Below are positions 26,099-36,376 of a stretch of 64,000 bases of DNA, one piece after another (the stretch's first letter is position 1; each line of letters begins with the position of its first letter). The stretch is from Stieleria tagensis (lineage in GTDB: Bacteria; Planctomycetota; Planctomycetia; Pirellulales; Pirellulaceae). A model generated the notes under the pieces. The model saw only the letters and a program-made list of their open reading frames with translations. It did no database searches and was not told the origin of the DNA. The position numbers and the translations under genes were made by a program. Location of the stretch: positions 24,808-88,807 of the forward strand of contig NZ_JAMYFE010000068.1 of assembly GCF_024129865.1 (NCBI RefSeq). Direction: 5' to 3'.

Positions 26099-27142
26099 TT
26101 GTCTACTTCTTTGGAAACGGATTCGGCGCTTCAGCTAGGCGTGTCGGTGGTTATTTGCTGCTTCAACAGCCGGCACCTACTTTCTGAAACACTTTCGCAT
26201 CTTGCGTCGCAAGAAACGCGTCAGGAGCTGTTGTGGGAGGTAATTGTGGTGGATAATGCTTCCACTGATGGTACTGCTGATGCGGCCGTGGAGATTTGGG
26301 CTGATCTAGGTGCATCGGTGGAATTGCGGGTTGTGCGTGAGGCCGTGCCTGGTCTCAGTTACGCTCGCAGGCGTGGCGTTTTGGAAGCCAAGTGCGAGAT
26401 TTTGATTTTCTGTGATGATGATAACTGGCTTTCCCCTGGCTACGTTCAACGTGCGGTCGAGAATATGGCCGACACCCAAATCAGCACGTGTGGCGGTATG
26501 GGAATCGCCGTGAGCGATGGTGTGCTTCCTGACTGGTTTGCCAAAAACCAAAGATCGTTTGCCGTCGGCCCCCAGAGAGCAGCATCGGGGAAAGCAGAGT
26601 CCTATCTTTATGGTGCTGGCCTTACAGTCAGGACAGAGTTTCTTAGGAAAGCTTTTGAGTTGAACTTTACTCCTCTTTTGTCAGATCGAAAGGGGAAGTT
26701 GTTGTCATCTGGAGGCGACGGCGAACTTGCAGAATGGATTGCAATGTTTGATGATGGGGCATGGTTTTATGATGATCAACTGCAATTTAAGCATTTCATC
26801 GCCAAGAACCGGCTCACTTGGCCGTATTTGGTCAAGCTAAACTGCGGATTCGGGAGGATGGCTCCGTTTCTTTCGCTGTATAAAAACACTCGACGGAATG
26901 GATACCAATCGCCGTCGTTTTGCTGGATGCGCTATCTGCTAAAGTTTTTTGTCGTGTTGCTGCTGAAGAGTTGGCAGCCTACGTTGCGGGAGACGAGCAT
27001 GAGGTTGCGCCGCAACGTCGCCTCTGTCATGTGGTTAGCAGCCAATCGCAAGCAGTTCTTATTTGGTGCATCTGAAATCGTCTCCATGCGGCGAAAAGCG
27101 CAATGGTGCCTGGGTAATTGCTCGTGTGATTCCGAACGATAA
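26099..27142 (+). CDS. Glycosyltransferase family 2
   Basis: 347 residues. VSVVICCFNSRHLLSETL and VIVVDNASTDGTADAA, then DXD-type FCDDDNWL and the acceptor segment CGGMGIAVSDGVLPDWFA, define a GT2 enzyme. A hydrophobic stretch (YLLKFFVVLLLKS) near the C-terminus may attach it to the membrane. No ATG is available before the first beta strand; TTG 26099, immediately after the previous stop, is the likely start and suggests translational coupling. Confidence 0.87.
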   Translation: MSTSLETDSALQLGVSVVICCFNSRHLLSETLSHLASQETRQELLWEVIVVDNASTDGTADAAVEIWADLGASVELRVVREAVPGLSYARRRGVLEAKCEILIFCDDDNWLSPGYVQRAVENMADTQISTCGGMGIAVSDGVLPDWFAKNQRSFAVGPQRAASGKAESYLYGAGLTVRTEFLRKAFELNFTPLLSDRKGKLLSSGGDGELAEWIAMFDDGAWFYDDQLQFKHFIAKNRLTWPYLVKLNCGFGRMAPFLSLYKNTRRNGYQSPSFCWMRYLLKFFVVLLLKSWQPTLRETSMRLRRNVASVMWLAANRKQFLFGASEIVSMRRKAQWCLGNCSCDSER

Positions 27143-27310
27143 CTTTCATCTTGACGAAGATCTCTGCTACCGCAGATGGGAGTCATTTCGTCGTTCAGCG
27201 ACGCGGTGTTATCAACCTGCAACGGCTCTCAAATTTAGTTCACTTAAAATTTGGCTAAAATAAGTACGACGACATTTTTGTTGAACATAACTTCCAACAG
27301 TACCTTCGCT

Positions 27311-28066
27311 ATGCTTCATCTAATTCACAGGGCGTTACTTGCGACACCACTTACCAGGCGTCTGCATCGCAAGTCTCTTGTTTATATCAAACAATCGCTT
27401 GGCTACTCCGATCCTTATGATGACATTGAGGCTGTCGTTCAGTCAACGAAGCCATCCGCAATACTGGACATCGGAAGTCACATCGGAAAAACTATTCATC
27501 GAATGTCTGAGTTTAGAGGCCATACCCCTATTCACGGTTTTGAGCCGACGCCCGACTCGTTTAAAAAACTAAAAAAGCGGTTTCAGAAAGATCGGCTTGT
27601 TTCAGTGCATCAACTGGCATTGAGCGATCGCACCGGGACTTGCATCATTCAATGCAACAAAAACGAACAAACAAATTCTCTGCTCCAAAACGGATGCGGC
27701 AACAATGAAATTCTTGCTGAAGCGACGCGAAATGTTGGCACTGTTGAAGTTCCTACGATGACTTTGGACCAGTGGTTTTTTGAGAGCGGTATCCATGGAG
27801 GAATCGTAATCAAGTGTGACGTGCAAGGAGCAGAGGGGCTCATGCTGGCGGGTGCAGAGAAAGTATTTTCTTCAAACGTATATGCGTTCTATAGCGAAGC
27901 GCAAATTGCGCCGATGTATGAAGAACAAATAGCATTCCATGAACTTAACAGACGATTGACTACGGACTTTGATTTTTCGCTAGCAAATATTTATCCATGC
28001 TTTCGGGACCAAAGCGGGAGAGCGTTGCAAACTGATGCGCTCTGGATTCGAAATGACAAGTTCTAG
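27311..28066 (+). CDS. FkbM-family methyltransferase
   Basis: About 251 residues from ATG 27311 (a TTG at 27251 is possible). SAM-binding ILDIGSHIGKTIHRM, the FkbM hallmark HGFEPTPDSFKKL, LALSDRTGT, and the core VPTMTLDQWF...VIKCDVQGAEGLMLAGA are all present. FkbM enzymes O-methylate sugars and polyketides; here probably a glycan residue. The 170 bases before it hold no gene I can support. Confidence 0.88.
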   Translation: MLHLIHRALLATPLTRRLHRKSLVYIKQSLGYSDPYDDIEAVVQSTKPSAILDIGSHIGKTIHRMSEFRGHTPIHGFEPTPDSFKKLKKRFQKDRLVSVHQLALSDRTGTCIIQCNKNEQTNSLLQNGCGNNEILAEATRNVGTVEVPTMTLDQWFFESGIHGGIVIKCDVQGAEGLMLAGAEKVFSSNVYAFYSEAQIAPMYEEQIAFHELNRRLTTDFDFSLANIYPCFRDQSGRALQTDALWIRNDKF

Positions 28067-28119
28067 CCATTGCGTCCAAAAGATGCAGTTCACCTGCCTG
28101 TAACTCGAAGAAAGCTAAA

Positions 28120-29448
28120 ATGGTTTGGATGATCCTTTTCGGATTGGTCATTGCAGGAACCGCTTTGGTCAGCCTTCGGCGTCCTGGCGTTGCTATCGGA
28201 TTGATGATGGTTATGTTCGGTTTGGAGCAGTTTCTTCAAGCGAAGTCTGCGACATTTGTTGAACGTGGAAATCTAGTAAATGTTGGCGTCGCGTTTGTGG
28301 CGCTAGTTGCCACTTGTCGAATGTTGCTTTCGAATCTTGGATTGTTGAAGTGGACTCATCTGCAAACGCTTGTGATTCTGCTTTTTGGGTATGCCTTCCT
28401 GAGCAGTTTATGGACCGTTGCTCCAAGAGAGTTCGAGGAGTACTTTCAGTCGCAGTGGCCCTATTTTGCTCTCTATTTTGGCCTCGGACCAATCCTGTGT
28501 TCCGAAAGTCAATCAATTCAAGATGCAGTGAAAAGCACTTTGGTTCTTGGGATTCCGATCATGATCGCGCTCGCTTTTTTTTGTGAGTGGACTGGCCGGG
28601 GAATTAAGTTAAGTACTCCAGTAATGGATGGAGGTAAGTTGCGGCATTACACGCCTCCTTTAGCTGCCGCGAGTTGTGCAGCAGTTATTGCGATTTTGAC
28701 GCTCTCAACACTTTCTAAGCAATGGGGACGGCGTTTGGTTGGTTTGGCCGTCCTGCTGCTTTGTACTTACATCATTATTCGCACGCAATCTCGAGGCCAG
28801 TTGGTCGCGTTTTGTTTCGTTTCGGCCTTGGTCTATCCAGCGACGCACAGGTCCGTCAGCAATCGAGCCTTTCTTGAGCTCATTGTGATTATTGTGATTC
28901 TGGTAGCAGCGGTTTTCGCAGCGTTCGTGTATGCTGGCGAGACTGCTGGTAGTCGATGGCAGCAGAATTCGATGGACCATGCGATGGAAGGTCGGGCTCT
29001 GATGGTCCAGCGCTTGTTTTTAACATGGACGAAGGCGGATCCTTTGAATTGGATTTTTGGGCTGGGAGCATCTAGTTCTTTCCGAATCTCATCGTTTTAT
29101 GTGCACAATGTACCCGTCGAGATTTTGTGCGAATTGGGACTTGTGGGGGCTGTGCTATTCGGAATGTTCTGTTGGAGGTCATTTTCCAATGCAGTATTCT
29201 TCGTCGCGCAGATACCTTCAAATTGGGAGTATCGGTCGTGCGTCATCGGCTTTATCGGGACGTTAGTCTTCTTGCTTATTTTAACACTCAAGGAAGGCAC
29301 TCTTTATGCAGTCCCGCACATGTTTTTCGTCGGTATTCTAATTGATCAGATTGCACAGAAAAATTTTAGCTTTTCTGATCCGGATTTTCGGCATGTTTTT
29401 CTCGAGGAATCCAATGAACTCTTGGTTTTTGGTTCTTCCGATACCTAA
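28120..29448 (+). CDS. Second Wzy/O-antigen ligase-like membrane protein
   Basis: 442 residues with ten or more hydrophobic segments. The large periplasmic loop contains RTQSRGQLVAF and, later, VHNVPVEILCELGLVGAVLFG, the usual signature of O-antigen polymerase/ligase proteins (compare HNLWLE in the first one). It polymerises or ligates glycan units. Two such proteins in one locus suggest one acts as polymerase and the other as ligase (inference). ATG start; 53 bases after the FkbM gene. Confidence 0.82.
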   Translation: MVWMILFGLVIAGTALVSLRRPGVAIGLMMVMFGLEQFLQAKSATFVERGNLVNVGVAFVALVATCRMLLSNLGLLKWTHLQTLVILLFGYAFLSSLWTVAPREFEEYFQSQWPYFALYFGLGPILCSESQSIQDAVKSTLVLGIPIMIALAFFCEWTGRGIKLSTPVMDGGKLRHYTPPLAAASCAAVIAILTLSTLSKQWGRRLVGLAVLLLCTYIIIRTQSRGQLVAFCFVSALVYPATHRSVSNRAFLELIVIIVILVAAVFAAFVYAGETAGSRWQQNSMDHAMEGRALMVQRLFLTWTKADPLNWIFGLGASSSFRISSFYVHNVPVEILCELGLVGAVLFGMFCWRSFSNAVFFVAQIPSNWEYRSCVIGFIGTLVFLLILTLKEGTLYAVPHMFFVGILIDQIAQKNFSFSDPDFRHVFLEESNELLVFGSSDT

Positions 29449-29530
29449 AACAATGGACTATGTGCTGGCCTGAAGTTTCAGCTTGTGGTGACAGAGGATG
29501 CAATAGGCTAAGGGGAATTGTGTATACAGA

Positions 29531-30709
29531 ATGAAAATTTTAGTTTTTGAGAGTGCGACTCGATTGACAGGGCACAGGATTCCGTACGCCAGTTTGGTCG
29601 CTCGAGCGTTTGAGACCGATGAGGTCATCGTAGCTCTTCCACAAGTTTTATCAAACGAGCCTTCGCTTGCAGAGTATTTCTGTTCTGGGCAGCTGAAATT
29701 TTACGAAACAAATATACGCAGGTCATTTTTTGCTCAGGCTTGGGAATCGTCTCGCTGTCTTTTTCAGTTAATTCAAGAGTTGTGTCCCGATCGAGTGCTT
29801 GTCCCAACCGCGGACGGAATGGCGGTCATGGGTTGGGCTGCAAAACGTTATTTTAGGTGTGGGCGCGATTGCCCTTCATTGGATATCGCTTTGATGGTTG
29901 GGCGGCGTCCTGAGGTTGGGATGGGATTAAGAGAAAAGGTTCTGAATCGGTTGAAGTGGTGGTCTATTTTGTGTGGCCCTTGGCAGAGGCTTATGCTTAT
30001 GGATCCCCGTTCATTTTGTGAATTGGGATTGAACCAGCGTGTAATATTGTCTCCCGATCCGGTTCCCGCTCTTCAGGCATACGATAAGACTGAAGCTCGT
30101 CGGCAGCTTGGGATCGAGTGTGACGGTCGGTTGGTCGTTTCTGCGGGGAACCAAAATGCCCGAAAAGGGGTTGGAGAATTAATCAACGCGTTTTGCGATG
30201 CAGAGATTGGTGACCAAGACAGGCTGCTTTTGATCGGGAGCTTTTCGAAGGAAATCCGCCTGCTAATAGCAGGTATGCGCGACAGTTTTCGGGGAAGACA
30301 GCTAATATGCCGCGACCAATTTGTTTCAGACGTTGAATTCTCTCAAGCAATTGTCGCGGCTGATCTTGTTGCAGCGCCCTACCGGGACACTGAACGCCCA
30401 TCGGGAGTGATCTCCCGATGTATCGCTTGGGGAGTTCCGTTCTGGGGTTCAGAGTCAGGTTGGCCAGGTTGGGCCATGCGTCAATTCGACGCTGGTTATC
30501 CGGTTCGTCGGTCTACTCCGGAATCAATCGCTTGTTCACTCGCCGCCGCGCTGGATCAGTGTAAGCAGTTTACGCAATGCGATCGAGCAAGATTATTTGC
30601 AGAGTTTAACTCCGCAGAAAACTATCAATCTGTGTGGAGAGAAAGCCTTCCACTAGACTCTTCGTTGAGAACTCTTTCAGCCGAAACTTTCCTAGATGCC
30701 AAAAGCTAG
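29531..30709 (+). CDS. Putative glycosyltransferase, GT4-like
   Basis: 392 residues. GT-B pattern: the N-terminal MKILVFESATRLTGHRIPYA domain, then the donor-binding half with GRLVVSAGNQNARKGVGELI, DRLLLIGSF and ADLVAAPYRDTERPSGVISR. The last replaces the usual EAMA loop, so it is a divergent member. A histidine (GHR) near the N-terminus replaces the glycine-rich GG loop of classical GT4. It overlaps the next gene by 14 bases. Substrate unknown. Confidence 0.72.
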   Translation: MKILVFESATRLTGHRIPYASLVARAFETDEVIVALPQVLSNEPSLAEYFCSGQLKFYETNIRRSFFAQAWESSRCLFQLIQELCPDRVLVPTADGMAVMGWAAKRYFRCGRDCPSLDIALMVGRRPEVGMGLREKVLNRLKWWSILCGPWQRLMLMDPRSFCELGLNQRVILSPDPVPALQAYDKTEARRQLGIECDGRLVVSAGNQNARKGVGELINAFCDAEIGDQDRLLLIGSFSKEIRLLIAGMRDSFRGRQLICRDQFVSDVEFSQAIVAADLVAAPYRDTERPSGVISRCIAWGVPFWGSESGWPGWAMRQFDAGYPVRRSTPESIACSLAAALDQCKQFTQCDRARLFAEFNSAENYQSVWRESLPLDSSLRTLSAETFLDAKS

Positions 30710-31883
30710 AACCCCCACTCGAGTCGCGGTTACTTATCGTGTATGTCAACATTGGCGTGCTCACATTTTTGCTAAGCTCAATGCCCGTGATGATTTGAGT
30801 GTTTCAGTTTTACACGGTCAGAGTATACCTGGAACTAAATGTATTAATGGAGATAACTTAAAGGGGTTTAGTCATCGAGAGCACTTTTCAATTCGCGTTC
30901 CGTTTACCAAAACCTGGGCCGTTCAGCCAACAATCTTTAGTAGTTTGCGAGAGTTGGACCCGGACGTGATTCTTGCGGAGGGCGGTAGTAATCTGCTTAC
31001 GAACTTTTTTGTGCTGTTGTATGCAAAGTTGTATTCTAAGCCAGTTGTTTGGTGGACGTTAGGAGAGCTTCGCGGCGCTTCTTATCGCGGGCTTGTTCGT
31101 GGCACATACCGAAAGCTGGTTGTTTTTCAGGAACGACTTTGCGATGTGTATCTCGGATACAGCACTATCGCGATGGAGTACTTTCGAAAGATGGGTTTCG
31201 CCGACGAAGATTGCTTTCTTGCCGTTAATTGCGTTGATACGAATCGGGTGATCCAACAAATTGCGATACGGCATTCTCAGGCAGAGCAACTCGCTGAAGA
31301 GATTGGTGTGAAGGGCCTGAAGGTCATTCTGTTTGTAGGGGCATTCACTCAGGCAAAGCGAATTGATCGGTTGATTCGTGTGTTCGCCTCGATTCAATCG
31401 GAGGTCCCGGATGCAGTTTTAGTTTTGGTCGGCGACGGTTCTTCGAAAGAGTCGATCGAGAAGCAGATTTCTAAACTGCACCTCGAGGAGAAGGTGATTT
31501 TGACAGGTAGCGTGGTCGAAAATGTGTCGGATTACTACGAGTTGGGGGATGTCTTTGTGTTGCCAGGCCTCGGTGGGCTCGCAATCAGTGAAGCGATGGC
31601 ACATCGAATGCCCGTGATTTGTACTTTTGCAGACGGCTGCGAGGTGGACTATGTCGTCGATGATCAAACCGGGTACCGGTTGTTTTCGGATGACGACAGT
31701 GAAGTCGAGGAGTTTTTGAGAGAAAAGCTTTTGTTGGTGCTGTCCGACGATGGGTTGCGTGAGAGGCTTTCAAAGACAGCGCTCAGTCGAATCGAAACGG
31801 TGCACAATGTAGACACCTACATCCAGGGAATTGTTGACGCGATTCACTACGCGGAAAATAAGTCGATAGAGGCTGAGTCGTGA
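30696..31883 (+). CDS. Glycosyltransferase family 4
   Basis: 395 residues, GT-B fold. The donor half has [38 protein letters not shown] and the E-x7-E-like [18 protein letters not shown]. The N-terminal half includes [15 protein letters not shown] [17 protein letters not shown] and [14 protein letters not shown]. It overlaps the previous gene by 14 bases and the next by 4, so the three are translationally coupled. Probably a mid-chain transferase of the repeat unit. Confidence 0.88.
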   Translation: MPKARTPTRVAVTYRVCQHWRAHIFAKLNARDDLSVSVLHGQSIPGTKCINGDNLKGFSHREHFSIRVPFTKTWAVQPTIFSSLRELDPDVILAEGGSNLLTNFFVLLYAKLYSKPVVWWTLGELRGASYRGLVRGTYRKLVVFQERLCDVYLGYSTIAMEYFRKMGFADEDCFLAVNCVDTNRVIQQIAIRHSQAEQLAEEIGVKGLKVILFVGAFTQAKRIDRLIRVFASIQSEVPDAVLVLVGDGSSKESIEKQISKLHLEEKVILTGSVVENVSDYYELGDVFVLPGLGGLAISEAMAHRMPVICTFADGCEVDYVVDDQTGYRLFSDDDSEVEEFLREKLLLVLSDDGLRERLSKTALSRIETVHNVDTYIQGIVDAIHYAENKSIEAES

Positions 31884-32419
31884 TAGACGGAATCCGTGCC
31901 CTGCGTCGTTTTGTAATTATGAAATGGCGGCGCCATGTTCAGCGTCTTCGCTACGTGCATTCAACTGCGTTTATTGCGCCTCGGTGCAAAGTACGCCGGG
32001 ATTTAGTGATGCACGCTCACAGCTTTGTGAATTCAGGGTGTTATTTAAACACGCCTGTCGAAATTGGACGCTACGGCTTGTTGGGGCCTAAAGTGGCAAT
32101 CGTGGGGAGAGATCATTTGTTCAATTTACCCGGCACACCCATCATCTTTGGGGGACGCCCGCATGAACTACTCACGCGAATTGGCGCGGATGCATGGATT
32201 GGATACGGCGCGATCATCATGGAAGGAGTCGAGGTCGGGGACGGTGCGATAGTAGCTGCCGGAGCAGTTGTCACCAAGGATGTTCCACCCTATACGGTTT
32301 GGGGGGGCGTGCCAGCAAGGATGATCCGTAGGCGGTTCGACGATTTAGAGTCGAAAGAACACCAGGCTATGTTGGATGGTCCTGTCGTTGATGGCGAAAA
32401 ATGTCGTTCTAAAATTTGA
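31880..32419 (+). CDS. Hexapeptide-repeat acyltransferase (WcaF/LbH type)
   Basis: 179 residues. The left-handed beta-helix is seen in [15 protein letters not shown] and [20 protein letters not shown], then the C-terminal [20 protein letters not shown] and GVPARMI, as in galactoside/maltose O-acetyltransferases. A histidine in [10 protein letters not shown] is the candidate catalytic base. GTG start overlapping the preceding stop. It probably O-acetylates a sugar of the repeat unit. Last gene of the AT-rich block. Confidence 0.88.
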   Translation: MIDGIRALRRFVIMKWRRHVQRLRYVHSTAFIAPRCKVRRDLVMHAHSFVNSGCYLNTPVEIGRYGLLGPKVAIVGRDHLFNLPGTPIIFGGRPHELLTRIGADAWIGYGAIIMEGVEVGDGAIVAAGAVVTKDVPPYTVWGGVPARMIRRRFDDLESKEHQAMLDGPVVDGEKCRSKI

Positions 32420-32607
32420 AGTCGCCAAGCGGTGCGCTTGCGAGATGCTGAGTGATTTTCTTGAAGACGTGTCGGGTAAATCGTGGTGACTGGGCGAGAG
32501 ATTTGCTAGTCCCCGAAATGGCTCCTTTCCGGTACGGTTTGAGATGATCGGTGAGTCACATGTTGAATTCTGGGTTTTGAAATTGATAAAATAAGAACGT
32601 TAATTTA

Positions 32608-34743
32608 GTGAAACAGATTTTACAAAATTTGGGTAGCGGCGAAACGTTGCTTGCTGACGTGCCCTGTCCGCGGCGCCCGTCCGGCGCTGTGCTGATTCAG
32701 AGTTCTCGGTCGCTGGTGTCGCTTGGCACCGAGAAGATGCTGATTGATTTTGGCAAGGGAAGCTACCTCGCCAAAGCTCGTTCGCAGCCGGACAAGGTCA
32801 AGCAGGTTTTGCAGAAGGTCAAGACCGACGGGTTGTGGACGACGGTCGATGCGGTTCGTGCAAAATTGGATGCGCCGATCCCGCTGGGATATTGCAATGT
32901 CGGCAAAGTCGTCGAAGCAGGACGTGATTCCTGCTTTGCGGTTGGGGATCGTGTCATCAGTAACGGACCCCACGCCGAAATGGTTAGCGTGCCAGAGAAT
33001 TTGGTTGCTAAAATTCCGGCGGGTGTTTCGGACGAAGCCGCTGCCTATACGGTTGTCTCGGCTATCGGACTGCAGGGAATTCGATTGCTGCAGCCGACCC
33101 TTGGGGAACGCATTGTGGTGAGCGGCCTGGGGCTGATCGGTCTGTTGACGGTCCAAATGTTGCGCGCCCACGGGTGCGAGGTGATGGGGATTGATTTTGA
33201 TGCCAAGAAATTGGCGCTCGCCAAATCGTTTGGTGCAACAACGGTCGACTTGTCGGCTGGCGAAGATCCGGTCCGGGCCGCGGATCATTGGAGTGGTGGA
33301 CAGGGCGTCGATGGCGTCATCGTCACGGCATCAACCAAGAGTGACGAATTGATTCACCAGGCGGCAACGATGTGTCGCAAGCGTGGGCGAATTGTATTGG
33401 TCGGTGTCATCGGGCTGAATCTACGACGTGCTGATTTCTACGAGAAAGAGCTGTCGTTTCAGGTGTCTTGTTCCTATGGTCCCGGGCGCTATGACCCGAA
33501 TTACGAAAAACTCGGTTTGGATTATCCGATCGGATTCGTTCGCTGGACGGAAAAGCGAAATTTCGAAGCGGTTTTGCAGCTGATCGCTGATGGGAAGATT
33601 CTCACCGATGCCCTGACCACACACCGGTTTGCGTTTGACAACGCGTTGGACGGTTATCAGGCACTGCAAGAACACGGTGCCATGGGGATTGTTTTGGAGT
33701 ATCCCGATACAGAGCGTGTTGAAACTCGGTCGCGGACGCTGCAGGTGCATCCGACCTCGCAGGAGATTGGCACGCAAGCGGATTGCCCGTCGGTTGCATT
33801 CATCGGTGCCGGAGGATTCACGACGCGGATGCTGTTGCCATTGTTGCCCATCAAAGGCTTGGTTCGACATTCGATCGTCAGTGGCACCGGAGTCTCCGCA
33901 GCGCACGCTGCCAAGAAGTTTGGGTTCGCCGCGTGTGGTACGGACTCTGACGCTGCATTTGCTGACCCTGATGTGGATGCCGTGTTTATTACGACGCCAC
34001 ACAACACCCATGCGGCGATGGTTCAACAGGCACTGTGTGCCGGCAAGCATGTCTTCGTCGAGAAGCCGCTGGCAATGGACCGGCAGCAGTTAGACGGAGT
34101 TAGCAAGGTTCTGGATGAACAGTCAGGCCAGCGGTTGATGATTGGTTTCAACCGTCGCTTTTCGCCTCACACGGTGGCTTTGAAGAAATGGGTGTCTGCC
34201 GGCGACGCTTCGATGGCGATTGTAATGACGGTGAATGCCGGAGAGATTCCGGCGGATCACTGGACGCAGGATCTGGGGGTGGGCGGGGGACGAATCATTG
34301 GTGAGGCCTGTCACTTCATCGATTTAGCACGCTTTATCGCCGGCAGTTCGATCGAGTCGATTGTGGCGACCGCGATGCGAGGCGGCGATGGTCGGTTGGG
34401 AGACTGTGTGGCAATCCAGATATCGTTTGCCAATGGTTCGATTGCGACGATTCACTATTTGGCCAATGGGAACAAAGCGTTTCCCAAAGAGCGCGTGGAA
34501 GTGTTCTCTGGCGGCAAAGTGTTCGTGATCGACAACTTTCGCCGCACCTATGTGATCGGCGACAAGCGGTCGCTGAAAACCCGCAGTCAGGACAAGGGGC
34601 ATGCGGCAGAGATCGAAGTCTTTCTGCAGACCGCCTGTCGCGAGGGCGGTTGGCCGATTCCGCGAGAGGAGCTATTCGAGGTTTCTTTGGCCACGATTGA
34701 AGCTCACGAAATGGTCAGAGAGCAACTTGCTGGTTTTGAATGA
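32608..34743 (+). CDS. Bi-domain oxidoreductase (zinc-type dehydrogenase fused to Gfo/Idh/MocA)
   Basis: 711 residues. Residues 1-~365 are a medium-chain dehydrogenase: PLGYCNVGKVVEAGRDSCF, then the NAD site VVSGLGLIGLLTVQMLRAHG. Residues ~393-711 are a Gfo/Idh/MocA dehydrogenase: VAFIGAGGFTTRML, TTPHNTHAAMVQQAL, VFVEKPLAMD and GEACHFIDLARFI. Such fusions recur in polysaccharide clusters beside a GT4 and a heparinase-like gene, as here (my recollection). The substrate is unknown; a sugar or inositol oxidation/epimerisation is plausible. GTG start. GC content returns to that of the left flank. Confidence 0.87.
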   Translation: MKQILQNLGSGETLLADVPCPRRPSGAVLIQSSRSLVSLGTEKMLIDFGKGSYLAKARSQPDKVKQVLQKVKTDGLWTTVDAVRAKLDAPIPLGYCNVGKVVEAGRDSCFAVGDRVISNGPHAEMVSVPENLVAKIPAGVSDEAAAYTVVSAIGLQGIRLLQPTLGERIVVSGLGLIGLLTVQMLRAHGCEVMGIDFDAKKLALAKSFGATTVDLSAGEDPVRAADHWSGGQGVDGVIVTASTKSDELIHQAATMCRKRGRIVLVGVIGLNLRRADFYEKELSFQVSCSYGPGRYDPNYEKLGLDYPIGFVRWTEKRNFEAVLQLIADGKILTDALTTHRFAFDNALDGYQALQEHGAMGIVLEYPDTERVETRSRTLQVHPTSQEIGTQADCPSVAFIGAGGFTTRMLLPLLPIKGLVRHSIVSGTGVSAAHAAKKFGFAACGTDSDAAFADPDVDAVFITTPHNTHAAMVQQALCAGKHVFVEKPLAMDRQQLDGVSKVLDEQSGQRLMIGFNRRFSPHTVALKKWVSAGDASMAIVMTVNAGEIPADHWTQDLGVGGGRIIGEACHFIDLARFIAGSSIESIVATAMRGGDGRLGDCVAIQISFANGSIATIHYLANGNKAFPKERVEVFSGGKVFVIDNFRRTYVIGDKRSLKTRSQDKGHAAEIEVFLQTACREGGWPIPREELFEVSLATIEAHEMVREQLAGFE

Positions 34744-35014
34744 ATCTGCAGTTTGATCGCTGGAAAATCCGCGTTACGACTCATCGGGATGTTTGCAACG
34801 ATTTCGGGTTTTCCGAATCATTGTCCATCTAATCCCTATCATCGCCAGAGTCTTCCGCAACTGAATTGTTGTAGGAAGCAATCACTCGATGAAAATCATC
34901 CCTGCCAATCTGAATGGACGACGGGAATGATCCACGGTGTCCGTTGGTCTGGTATTGCTGACGGGGACTGCAAGCCTCGGCCATGGTTCTGCTCCTCTAA
35001 TTGACTGTTGCGCT

Positions 35015-36334
35015 GTGAAGATTGTTTTTTTTTCGCACTACTACTCGCCGGAGGGGAATGCGCCGGCATCGCGGACGTCGGAACATTGCTCGCGATGGGT
35101 GAAACAGCCTGGGGTTGAGCAGGTGACGGTGATCACTTGCGCGCCGAATGTGCCTGAGGGCAAAGTTTATTCGGGCTATCGCAACCGGTTGTGGCCACAG
35201 CGTGAGACGATTGACGGGGTGGATGTCATTCGTGTTTGGACGTACTTGCGGCCGAATCCCAGTCGTGGCGGTTTGATCATCAATTACGTGTCGTATTTGA
35301 TGTCAGCCCTATTTGCGTTCGTTTTTCTGGTGCGGCGGCCCAATGTCATTGTCGCAACCACGCCGCAGTTCTTTTGTGGCATCGCCGGTGTGCTGGCCAG
35401 TTGGCTGAAGTGGCGACCACTGGTCTTGGAGGTCCGTGACATTTGGCCCGAGTCAATTGTTACGGTCGGCGCGATTCGGCGGGGGCTATTGATTCGTGTG
35501 CTGGAACGGATGGAGCGTTGGATGTATCGCAGCGCCAGCCAGATCGTCGCCGTGGGGCCTGGGTACCGGGACAACATCTTGTCGAAAGTCGATGTCGCCG
35601 ATCGGATCTCGATCGTGACCAACGGCGTGGATCCGATGAAGTTTGTCCCAGATGAGGATGAGCATTCCTTTGCCGCTGAATATCAGCTGGGCGATCGATT
35701 CGTATGTTCTTACATCGGTACGGTCGGTCGGGCCCATGGATTGGACGTCGTCGTGCGAGCAGCGGAGCGACTGCGTCAGCAGCGTCGCAAGGACATCGTG
35801 TTGATGATCGTCGGTGGCGGTGCCCAGCTGGATCAGATGCGGCAGAGCGTTGCTGATCAGGGGCTAGGCGACTGGATCGTATTGACCGGGCGGTTGCCAA
35901 AAACACAAATGCCCCATGCTCTGGCGGCCTCCGACGTCTGCTTGGTGCATCTAAGCAAAGTGGATTTGTTCGAACACGTGATCCCGTCCAAGATTTTTGA
36001 AACCATGGCGATGCAGCGACCGATCATCATGGGCGTCCGTGGTCGTGCACGTGACATCGTATTGTCGGCCAACAGCGGCGTCGCCATGGAGCCGGAAAAT
36101 GACCAGCAGTTGGTCGAGATTCTGCAGTCGATGGCGGGTGACCGCGAAACGGTGCAGCAAATGGGCCACAACGGTCGACAGTTTGTGATTGACCATTTCA
36201 ACCGCGACGTCCTGGCGGTTGACATGTTGGAGATCGTTCGTCGTACCGCTGCCAAGGAAACGTTTTGTTATCCCGATCGGAATTGGGATGTTATGGGGGC
36301 GTGCGAGAATGCGGTCGAAGCGGGGCGGCGGTGA
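35015..36334 (+). CDS. Glycosyltransferase family 4, WbuB/WcaI-like
   Basis: 439 residues from GTG 35015; the frame is open to 34937, but KIVFFSHYYSPEGNAPASR must be the N-terminal strand. A hydrophobic segment (LIINYVSYLMSALFAFVFLV) in the N-domain is typical of this subgroup and suggests membrane association. The donor half has YIGTVGRAHGLDVVVRAA and the loop FEHVIPSKIFETMAMQRPII. It lies between the bi-domain oxidoreductase and the heparinase-like gene in the same orientation. A family A repeat follows its stop. Confidence 0.9.
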   Translation: MKIVFFSHYYSPEGNAPASRTSEHCSRWVKQPGVEQVTVITCAPNVPEGKVYSGYRNRLWPQRETIDGVDVIRVWTYLRPNPSRGGLIINYVSYLMSALFAFVFLVRRPNVIVATTPQFFCGIAGVLASWLKWRPLVLEVRDIWPESIVTVGAIRRGLLIRVLERMERWMYRSASQIVAVGPGYRDNILSKVDVADRISIVTNGVDPMKFVPDEDEHSFAAEYQLGDRFVCSYIGTVGRAHGLDVVVRAAERLRQQRRKDIVLMIVGGGAQLDQMRQSVADQGLGDWIVLTGRLPKTQMPHALAASDVCLVHLSKVDLFEHVIPSKIFETMAMQRPIIMGVRGRARDIVLSANSGVAMEPENDQQLVEILQSMAGDRETVQQMGHNGRQFVIDHFNRDVLAVDMLEIVRRTAAKETFCYPDRNWDVMGACENAVEAGRR

Positions 36335-36344
36335 GTTCAATGCC

Positions 36345-36368
36345 GCCAGGTTGCACCTGGCCTACTGG
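36345..36368 (-). repeat. Family A repeat just upstream of the heparinase gene
   Basis: Inverted-orientation copy (GCCAGGTTGCACCTGGCCTAC) between the GT4 stop and the heparinase start, ending nine bases before the ATG. Here the repeat directly abuts the ribosome-binding site. Confidence 0.85.
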
Positions 36369-36376
36369 GGAGTGTG

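Noticed and set aside
34753..35004. Small open frame between the bi-domain oxidoreductase and the GT4 gene
   Set aside because: No domain, poor composition (Cys/His/Asn-rich) and it overlaps the leader of the GT4 gene.
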